A program made the translations under genes and the position numbers. From assembly GCA_050486105.1 (NCBI GenBank), contig JBJHCR010000007.1:1-49459 (forward strand): a DNA stretch of 49,459 nt, given 5' to 3'. The notes beneath the pieces are model-generated. The model was not told the origin of the DNA. It ran no database searches and was given only the letters and a program-made list of their open reading frames with translations. Of this stretch, positions 43,810-49,459 are shown piece by piece. How positions within the stretch are numbered: the first letter of the stretch is position 1; each line of letters begins with the position of its first letter. This DNA is from JAEXNA01 sp050486105. GTDB taxonomy: Bacteria > Vulcanimicrobiota > Xenobia > Xenobiales > JADMJV01.

Positions 43810-44156
43810 CTGGGTGGAGACTCAAGGCCAAAAAGGATTTCTCGGGGCAGTCCTCCTGCAGATCTTCCTGGAGAAAACGCTGCTTTAACCTTGGTCGACT
43901 ACCTTCGGGCCATGCTCATCCAGGATTTTCGTCACGCCACTTATGCCATCCCTCGGGTCCCGAACTCAAGCAATTCGACCAATGTGTCCCCGGAACTCCC
44001 ACTCTGACGGCGAGCGGCTCCATGGTCACCATCTCCTCCGAATGGGAAACCAAATGGAGCGAGATTACGGCCATCAACAGCGGTATACTGAGGCATACCA
44101 CCACCCTCGATTCTCGCGACGGCTATCGAACCATCCGAGAAACCGCCGAGGGCTAA
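43810..44156 (+). pseudogene. possible small frameshifted gene or untranslated transcript
   Basis: Two stretches have protein-like codon use but in different frames. The first (to about 43960) reads 'LVDYLRAMLIQDFRHATYAI' and stops at 43989. The second (about 43960-44156) reads 'GSMVTISSEWETKW' then 'SEITAINSGILRH' and ends at a TAA that overlaps the hutU stop by 4 nt. One frameshift near 43955-43965 would join them. No ATG with SD exists at the 5' end. It lies downstream of a good promoter. It may be a decayed gene, an assembly error, or a non-coding RNA. Confidence 0.3.
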
Positions 44157-45823
44157 AGCATAGGGATCTGAACTCCTCGCTCTCGGGCGCAAGTCTTGGC
44201 AATTTCATAGCCTGCGTCGGCGTGTCTCATAACCCCGAGGGCCGGGTCGGTGCGCAGGACTCTCTCCAGACGTTCGCGGGCGTTGTCGCTGCCGTCGGCT
44301 ACCACCACCATTCCTGCGTGTTGGGAGTAGCCCATACCTACTCCGCCTCCGTGGTGCAGAGACACCCAATGCGCCCCTGAGGCGGTGGTGGCCAAAGCGT
44401 TCAGCAAAGGCCAGTCGCTGACCGCGTCACTGCCGTCAAGCATCCCTTCGGTCTCCCGATTGGGTGAGGCTACCGACCCGGAATCCAAGTGGTCTCGGCC
44501 AATGACAATAGGGGCGCTGACTTCGCCTTGACGAACCAATTCGTTGAAGATAAGGCCTAGACGGTGACGCTCTCCATACCCCAACCNNNNNNNNNNCCCC
44601 AACCAGCAGATGCGAGCCGGTAGGCCTTGGAAGGCGACCTGCTTCTGGGCTTTCTCGATCCAGCGATGGAGGGCGGTGTCTTCGGGGACGGCTTCCAGCA
44701 CTGCCTGGTCGGTTCGATGAATGTCGGCGGGGTCTCCAGAGAGGGCCACCCAGCGAAAGGGACCTCGACCTTCACAAAAGAGGGGTCGGATGAAGGCCGG
44801 TACGAAGCCAGGAAAATCGAAAGCGTTCTTAACTCCGGCCCGTTCGGCTTCGGCTCGGATATTGTTGCCATAGTCGAAGACCACCGAACCCTTCTGCTGA
44901 AAGTCCAACATAGCTTGAACCTGGCGACCGGCAGCCTGCACCGCCAACTTCTCATACCTTGACGGGTCATCCTGGCGCAGTTGCAAGGCTTCAGCCAGAC
45001 TCATCCCATCGGGTACATATCCATTGAGCATGTCGTGGGCTGAGGTTTGATCGGTGACGACGTCGGGGACCAACCCCCGGCGGCAGATCTCTGGAAACAG
45101 GGTAGCTGCGTTCCCGATCAGGCCAATGGAGAGCGGCTCACCCTTGCTGCGGGCCGCTTCGGCCCAACTCAAGGCCTCGTCTAAACTTTCCGTCAAGCGG
45201 TCGCAATAACGGTGCTGCACTCGGCGGCGGGCTCGTTCAGGGTCCACTTCGACGCAAAGGGCGACCCCGTCGTTCATGGTTACCGCCAAGGGCTGAGCAC
45301 CACCCATTCCCCCCAAACCACCGGTCAACACTAAACGGTTCTTCAAGCTGCCCCCAAAGTGTTGACGGGAGAGTTCCGCCAGGGTTTCGTAGGTCCCCTG
45401 CAGGATGCCCTGAGTGCCGATATAGATCCAAGACCCGGCTGTCATTTGCCCGTACATCATCAGCCCGGCTTTCTCCAGTTGGCGAAAGTGACCCCAGTTG
45501 GCCCATTGGGGTACCAGATTGGAGTTGGCGATCAGCACTCGTGGAGCCATGGCGTGAGTCGTGATCACTCCCACCGGCTTGCCCGATTGCACCAGCAGGG
45601 TTTCGTCATCGGCCAACTCGCGCAGGGTTCGGACTAGGGCTTGAAAGCAGTCCCAATTGCGGGCAGCCTTGCCGGTTCCCCCGTAGACCACCAGATTTTC
45701 CGGATCTTCGGCGACTTCTGGGTCCAGATTGTTCATCAGCATGCGCAGAGCGGCCTCCTGAGGCCAGGATCGACAGGTGAGTTCAGAGCCTCGGGCGGCT
45801 CGGATGGGGGTGGTCAGGTTCAC
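44153..45823 (-). CDS. hutU: urocanate hydratase (urocanase)
   Basis: The enzyme converts urocanate to imidazolonepropionate in histidine degradation and uses tightly bound NAD+. Family blocks are 'GLGGMGGAQPLAVTMNDGVA', 'VTDQTSAHDMLNGYVPDGMS', 'LSGDPADIHRTD', 'ARICWLG' and 'HWVSLHHGGGVGMGYSQHAG'. The reading frame contains 10 N (44587-44596). Flanks overlap by CCCCAACC, and removing the duplicate plus the N run gives the expected family sequence ICWLGYGERHRLG, so the real protein is about 550 residues and intact. No hutH, hutI or hutG is in the window. It lies just downstream of rodA on the same strand, which is not a usual partner. Confidence 0.95.
   Translation of the reverse strand: MNLTTPIRAARGSELTCRSWPQEAALRMLMNNLDPEVAEDPENLVVYGGTGKAARNWDCFQALVRTLRELADDETLLVQSGKPVGVITTHAMAPRVLIANSNLVPQWANWGHFRQLEKAGLMMYGQMTAGSWIYIGTQGILQGTYETLAELSRQHFGGSLKNRLVLTGGLGGMGGAQPLAVTMNDGVALCVEVDPERARRRVQHRYCDRLTESLDEALSWAEAARSKGEPLSIGLIGNAATLFPEICRRGLVPDVVTDQTSAHDMLNGYVPDGMSLAEALQLRQDDPSRYEKLAVQAAGRQVQAMLDFQQKGSVVFDYGNNIRAEAERAGVKNAFDFPGFVPAFIRPLFCEGRGPFRWVALSGDPADIHRTDQAVLEAVPEDTALHRWIEKAQKQVAFQGLPARICWLGXXXXLGYGERHRLGLIFNELVRQGEVSAPIVIGRDHLDSGSVASPNRETEGMLDGSDAVSDWPLLNALATTASGAHWVSLHHGGGVGMGYSQHAGMVVVADGSDNARERLERVLRTDPALGVMRHADAGYEIAKTCARERGVQIPML
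44587..44596. other. assembly gap of 10 N, probably artefactual
   Basis: The left flank ends CCCCAACC and the right flank begins CCCCAACC. Collapsing these 8 bases and the Ns restores the conserved hutU frame exactly. See the hutU entry. Confidence 0.9.
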
Positions 45824-45886
45824 AGCAGCAACTCCAATTCCGAGGTGTTCTGGAAAAACTTTTGTGATCGCGACGGGCTGGACCTG

Positions 45887-46957
45887 CTAGAAGCGCTTGG
45901 CCCAGACCAGAGATTGGGCTATCCCGACGGCCAGAAAGCTGCTCACTAGAGCACTGCCACCGAAAGAGACGAAGAGCAGTGGGGAGCCGGTCACTGGGGC
46001 TAAGCCGACCGTCATGGCGGTGTTCAAGACGGTGTGAAGGCCAAAATGTACGGCTAGGCCAAGGAGAGCCAGTCTTCGAAAGGGATGTGTTGCTTGGTAG
46101 CCGTGCCAGAAGAGCCGACCGACTAGCACCGCAGATAGCGCCAAGATCAACGAGCAGCCCAAGAATCCGTACTCTTCTGCAAGCACACTGAAGAGAAAGT
46201 CGGAATGCGCCTCAGGCAAGAAATCCAGGGGGCCTTGAAGACCCAGAAAGGCGCCTTTGCCCGACAGTCCGCCCGAGCCAATAGCGATTTTCGATTGTTC
46301 TAGATTCCAACCCGCCCCGGTGGGGTCAGCGTCAGGAGTCAAGAACGTTTTCAATCGCTGCATCTGGTACGGATCGAGAAATCGGGGTAGAGCAAGCACC
46401 GCTAGGGCGCTCAAGGCTAGTAGGGGCCACCACGGGGCTCCGCTTAGAAACAGCACCGACAGGCCAGTAGTGGTAAGTATGATAGCGGTACCCAAGTCGG
46501 GCTGGGCAAAGATCAAGGCTGCAAAAAAAACCAAGAGGGCCAAGTTTGGAAGATACATTCTCAAGGTCGATTGCCCCCAGCGCAAGCTTATCAGCAAGGC
46601 GACGCTCAGTAGGGTAGCGACTTTTGCTGGTTCTGAAGGTTGAAAACTGCCTAGAGGGCCAAGTTCTAACCACCGACGGGCGCCATTGACTTCGAGTCCG
46701 AAGACTAGCACTAGAAGCAAGGCGCCGGCGCAACAGGCCGTTGCCCAAGGCAAGACAGCGGTCAGACGGGCTAACTTTAATCGGGAGCAAGCCAAGGCCA
46801 GGACCAAGCCCAGGAGTCCAGCCACGCCTTGGCGCCAGACCAGGGAGTGGGGATAGTTCAGGCCTCGACTTAAGCTCCAGAGTCCCACTAGGCCAATCAA
46901 CCACAGGCCTATGGCCGGCAGCCAGAGCAAAACATCTATAGAGCGCTTGTTTGACAC
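45887..46957 (-). CDS. rodA: RodA-type SEDS peptidoglycan glycosyltransferase
   Basis: About 356 residues with ten predicted membrane helices. SEDS proteins polymerise lipid II; RodA works with PBP2 in cell elongation. Motifs are 'GARRWLELGPLGSFQPSEPA' (conserved Trp and Pro-Ser-Glu), 'FAQPDLGTAIIL', 'SGKGAFLGLQGPLDFLPEAH' with 'SDFLFSVLAEEYGF' after it, and 'GLAPVTGSPLLFVSFGGSAL' near the end. The pattern QGPLDFLPEAHSDF favours RodA over FtsW. The frame is open to a TTG at 47074, but that extension is basic and unlike the family; GTG at 46957 ('SNKRSIDVLLW') gives a normal N-terminus. Neither has a clear SD. The presence of RodA suggests a rod-shaped cell. Confidence 0.9.
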   Translation of the reverse strand: MSNKRSIDVLLWLPAIGLWLIGLVGLWSLSRGLNYPHSLVWRQGVAGLLGLVLALACSRLKLARLTAVLPWATACCAGALLLVLVFGLEVNGARRWLELGPLGSFQPSEPAKVATLLSVALLISLRWGQSTLRMYLPNLALLVFFAALIFAQPDLGTAIILTTTGLSVLFLSGAPWWPLLALSALAVLALPRFLDPYQMQRLKTFLTPDADPTGAGWNLEQSKIAIGSGGLSGKGAFLGLQGPLDFLPEAHSDFLFSVLAEEYGFLGCSLILALSAVLVGRLFWHGYQATHPFRRLALLGLAVHFGLHTVLNTAMTVGLAPVTGSPLLFVSFGGSALVSSFLAVGIAQSLVWAKRF

Positions 46958-47196
46958 CTCGAAGGCAACTACGGTTTTCCTGATCGATCCCCTTCGGTCT
47001 CTGCTCCAGTTCAATGTTTTCAGGAGCGGGTGGTCGTTTCTTGGCCTCTGCCTTCTCGGTGCTTCATGGGACAATCACGGCATGAGTGCTTCTCTCTTAG
47101 GAACGAGAAGAAATGTGGACTCACCGGGTCTCCAGTGAGCTTGGTTCGGCCAAAAGGGGGACGAAGTTCCCTTAGCCGAGTGGTCGCAGAAGGAGC

Positions 47197-48336
47197 ATGA
47201 GCCACGGCACCAAAACACCCAGCATGCGTCAGACCGGAGCCATTCCTTCCCAAACCCTCGTCGACCTCATTGCCACTGGCGGAGTTCAAACTCCAGAACC
47301 TATCCCGGATGAGAATATTCAGCCCGCCTCCTTGGACCTGCGTTTGGGGTCCCGGGGCTACCTGGTGAAGGCGGCTTTCTTGCCACGTCAGGGGGAAACC
47401 ATCGAGGATGCCGTTCAGACCTATCGGGAGGAGACTCTAGACCTCACCGGCGGTGTCTTACTGAAGAAAAACCGAACCTATGTCCTGGAACTGCAAGAGA
47501 GCCTCCATCTCCCTGAGCAAGTTCACGCCTATACTAACAACAAGAGCAGCACCGGAAGGATCAACGTCTGGGTTCGAACTTTGGTGGATCGGTTGGCGCG
47601 TTTCGACAAAATCCCTCATGGTTATCAGGGAAAACTCTATGTTATGGTGACTCCTCGTTCGTGGTCCATCCGGGTGCGCAGTGGCCTGACCTTGAACCAG
47701 GCCAGGTTCTTGGTGGGGGACAACCGCCTCACCGATTTGGAACTCGATATGACCCATCAACGGATCGGCCTGATCTTCGACCATAGAGGCGAAAAGATTC
47801 CGTGCCAGTTAGATAAAGGCGTTCTCTTGAGTGCCGACCTCAGTGGCAGTGTGGCCGGCTTTCGAGCTCGCCACAACGAACGTTTTCTGGACCTGACCGG
47901 GGGGACGGTTCATCGAGCGGAAGAATACTGGGAGCCGGTCACCGCTGAGCGAGGCGAAGTGACTCTGAGACAGGGAGAGTTCTATATCATGGTGACTAAG
48001 GAGTTCTTGCGCTGCCCCCCAGGCTTCGCAGTAGAGATGGTGGCCTACGACATCCAAAGTGGAGAATATCGCTCCCATTATGCCGGCTTTTTCGATCCTG
48101 GATTCGGTTATGGTCTAGAAGGGGAAATCAAGGGAACCCCGGCGGTTTTGGAAGTCGACCCCCACGAAGACGTCATCATTCGTCATGGGCAGCCCATTTG
48201 CAAAATGGTCTACGAGCACATGGTCAAGCCGCCCGACCGGCTGTATGGGACGGACCTGTCCTCCAATTATCAGAATCAGCGGGGACCCCAACTGGGGAAA
48301 CAGTTCACCCCCTATCCTATTCACGCCACCAGCTAG
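47197..48336 (+). CDS. dcd: 2'-deoxycytidine 5'-triphosphate deaminase, double-domain type
   Basis: 379 residues, about twice the usual 170-190 for single-domain Dcd. The enzyme deaminates dCTP to dUTP in dTTP synthesis. The N-terminal half shows 'PDENIQPASLDLRLG' and 'LPEQVHAYTNNKSSTGRINV' with 'TLVDRLARFDKIPHGYQGKL' after it; the C-terminal half repeats the fold with 'CPPGFAVEMVAYDIQSGEYR' and 'HYAGFFDPGFGYG'. The conserved Ser-Arg and Ala-Gly-Phe-x-Asp-x-Gly-Phe positions of the family are present. This two-domain type is known in Alphaproteobacteria and others. The start at 47197 has AAGGAG unusually close; the ATG at 47224 is possible. It is divergent from rodA. Confidence 0.9.
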   Translation: MSHGTKTPSMRQTGAIPSQTLVDLIATGGVQTPEPIPDENIQPASLDLRLGSRGYLVKAAFLPRQGETIEDAVQTYREETLDLTGGVLLKKNRTYVLELQESLHLPEQVHAYTNNKSSTGRINVWVRTLVDRLARFDKIPHGYQGKLYVMVTPRSWSIRVRSGLTLNQARFLVGDNRLTDLELDMTHQRIGLIFDHRGEKIPCQLDKGVLLSADLSGSVAGFRARHNERFLDLTGGTVHRAEEYWEPVTAERGEVTLRQGEFYIMVTKEFLRCPPGFAVEMVAYDIQSGEYRSHYAGFFDPGFGYGLEGEIKGTPAVLEVDPHEDVIIRHGQPICKMVYEHMVKPPDRLYGTDLSSNYQNQRGPQLGKQFTPYPIHATS

Positions 48337-48449
48337 AAACCTCAATCCACACCATAGAATTGGCGAGCGTTTGGGAACTGAGAGCATGGGGGAATGGCCG
48401 TAGAGGGAATCGAAAGCTCCGAAGCGGGGGTGAAGGGACCCAAGTTGAT

Positions 48450-48462
48450 CCTCCTCAGGAGG
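48450..48462 (+). promoter_or_regulatory. SD sequence within a small hairpin
   Basis: CCTCC (48450-48454) pairs with GGAGG (48458-48462) across a 3-nt loop. GGAGG is the SD of the following gene, 5 nt before its ATG, so the ribosome site would be closed when the hairpin forms. Confidence 0.45.
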
Positions 48463-48467
48463 TTTCT

Positions 48468-48965
48468 ATGGTTTTCGCCTACAGTCGCACCCGACAGGCC
48501 GTTTTGGTCGTCGGCATTGCCATCTTGCTCGGCTTTGGAATGTTTGTCTTCTACTTAGGTTTCGCCTCGATGCAAGATTTTTCTGGAGCTAGGCAAGCTG
48601 TCGGTTCGAACCGTAATATGAGACGCCAATTAGGACGAGCCAATGCGTTCTTGGTCTTGGTGATGGTAGGCGGCCTCGGAATCGCCTTCTACGCTGCCAA
48701 GCCTGGGCAGATGCTCTTCAAGACGTTCAACTCTAGAGTGGAGCTTCAGGAGGAAGGACTGGTGTTCGTGGGACTTGAGCAGACCAAGTCCTGCTTGTGG
48801 TCGGAGATCAAGCTGGTCTCGGAAGATGGCTTCACGGGGCTTGAAATCAAAATCCCGAACGACTACATAGTCATTCCAAGCCACTACGATAATTGGGAAG
48901 ATCTGGTGAGTCAAGTCAAGAGTAGGGCGCCAGCATCGCCGAGAGGGGTTCCGCCAGGGCATTAG
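48468..48965 (+). CDS. two-helix membrane protein with bacterial PH-like domain
   Basis: 165 residues from the ATG at 48468, chosen for its strong SD (AGGAGG, 5 nt). The open frame runs back to 48198, inside dcd. Two hydrophobic helices (about 11-32 and 58-80) are followed by a C-terminal domain 'RVELQEEGLVFVGLEQTKSC' and 'LWSEIKLVSEDGFTGLEIKI', ending in 'WEDLVSQVKSR'. The two-helix plus small beta-barrel layout is like the YcxB/bPH membrane proteins of unknown function. No close family name can be fixed. It lies 131 nt after dcd. Confidence 0.65.
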   Translation: MVFAYSRTRQAVLVVGIAILLGFGMFVFYLGFASMQDFSGARQAVGSNRNMRRQLGRANAFLVLVMVGGLGIAFYAAKPGQMLFKTFNSRVELQEEGLVFVGLEQTKSCLWSEIKLVSEDGFTGLEIKIPNDYIVIPSHYDNWEDLVSQVKSRAPASPRGVPPGH

Positions 48966-49028
48966 GGTGGCTTCACGGAGGAATCTTCGGGAGATCGGTC
49001 TCCAGGATTTCAAGTTCCGACCCTATCT

Positions 49029-49042
49029 GCGCTCTAAAGCGC
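49029..49042 (+). other. small hairpin
   Basis: GCGCT-CTAA-AGCGC, perfect 5-bp stem with a 4-nt loop, about 65 nt after the PH-like gene. No T-run follows. Confidence 0.35.
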
Positions 49043-49138
49043 TCGCCTCAATTGACCTTCAGAACTTTAAGTCTAGCAACTTTAGAATTTGTGAACCCCA
49101 TCACTTCGAGCTTCCGCTGGAACCTTTACCATAGAAGA

Positions 49139-49336
49139 ATGGACCCAGCACCTAGCCAAAGACGCTTACCTTCGCTCGAACCCTGTAGGGAGCAGCCGTC
49201 GATCTGCTGGACCAGTGAAGCTTCAGAGCACACCGAGCTAACAATCAAAAGGCTGTCGGAAAAGGTTGTTTACCCAGAGAATTCTGAGCCGGATGATATT
49301 CAGCGAGCCATCCTGATGGCCAGCCTAGGGGGCTAA
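49139..49336 (+). CDS. possible small hypothetical protein
   Basis: About 65 residues from the ATG at 49139; the frame is open from an ATG at 49052. The C-terminal part ('TIKRLSEKVVYPENSEPDDI') has a protein-like composition, but no SD supports either start and no family is recognised. The third repeat copy begins about 37 nt after its stop. Confidence 0.35.
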   Translation: MDPAPSQRRLPSLEPCREQPSICWTSEASEHTELTIKRLSEKVVYPENSEPDDIQRAILMASLGG

Positions 49337-49373
49337 GGATCTGGTCCGAAATAACTTCCCGGTTTGGGCCGCC

Positions 49374-49459
49374 GATGCATCCCCCCTGGCAGCGTTGGTT
49401 CTCGCTTAAGTATTCTCGATACTAGTCGCTCGAACCGCCTTGCCAGGGGGGCGCCTCGA
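49374..49459 (-). repeat. palindromic intergenic repeat, copy 3 (may extend past the window)
   Basis: Perfect outer stem CCCCCCTGGCA/TGCCAGGGGGG (49381-49391 with 49441-49451), inner stem GGTTC/GAACC (49397-49401 with 49432-49436) and apical stem AGTAT/ATACT (49409-49413 with 49419-49423), loop TCTCG. It shares GATGCATCC, CTTAA and TAGTCGCTCG blocks with copy 2 in the same orientation and with copy 1 in the opposite one. It is the best-preserved copy. Confidence 0.75.

Noticed and set aside
43943..44380. Plus-strand ORF of 145 codons across the end of hutU
   Set aside because: It lies mostly antisense to conserved hutU codons and has a basic, His-rich, unlike-protein composition.
49374..49459. 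Repeat copy as a tRNA or rho-independent terminator
   Set aside because: GGTTCGA-like bases resemble a T-arm, but there is no acceptor or anticodon structure. The strong stem has no T-run after it.

Overview
The window is a bacterial chromosome segment of moderately high GC. It is dense, with genes on both strands, and uses many TTG and GTG starts, usually behind good Shine-Dalgarno (SD) sequences. A 10-N run inside hutU suggests a scaffolded, probably metagenomic, assembly. Gene content (RodA, NagZ, LacI- and Crp-type regulators, an F420-type DDN reductase homologue, exported beta-carbonic anhydrase, FHA, TPR and coiled-coil giants) fits a free-living bacterium from a poorly sampled phylum. 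No rRNA, tRNA, IS element, prophage or CRISPR was seen, and the sequence does not fix the phylum.

Layout. 1-1 kb: the 3' part of a LacI-family regulator and a tiny membrane protein. 1-6 kb, minus strand: a glycine-zipper protein, a soluble SPFH protein, then a redox operon. That operon encodes a NuoI/GltD-like chimera, a DDN-type reductase and a short Crp/Fnr regulator, and ends in a terminator. 6-11.7 kb, minus strand: NagZ, a four-FHA protein and HflX, which seems to start at ATT. 11.9-15.5 kb, plus strand: a two-component pair whose response regulator carries PAS, GGDEF and EAL domains. 15.5-16.5 kb: a repeat, a structured leader, sodA and a terminator.

16.6-33.8 kb: the dominant feature is two giant plus-strand genes in tandem, a 3267-residue coiled-coil protein and a 2417-residue TPR protein. 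They are 75 nt apart and that gap holds two perfect hairpins. Both look cytoplasmic. I infer a filament or scaffold with its TPR partner; no function is known to me.

33.7-41.8 kb: a TrmJ-like methyltransferase and a small coiled-coil protein face a tight t6A operon (tsaE-tsaB-rimI-tsaD, every junction a 4-nt overlap). A TPMT-like methyltransferase, PEP carboxylase and a membrane protein follow. 41.8-44.2 kb: a long palindromic repeat, a structured leader, a tiny exported CxxCxGxG protein, periplasmic carbonic anhydrase, a disordered protein, and a regulatory region with a 17-bp palindrome on a good sigma70-type promoter. 44.2-49.4 kb: hutU (with an artefactual gap), rodA, a double-domain dCTP deaminase, a PH-like membrane protein, a small ORF and a third repeat copy.

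The main observations beyond ordinary annotation are: (1) a three-copy intergenic palindromic repeat family whose stems covary; (2) the giant coiled-coil/TPR operon; (3) a probable AUU start for hflX; (4) the NuoI-terminated flavin oxidoreductase with a palindrome upstream; (5) a gap in hutU that closes exactly on an 8-bp overlap.
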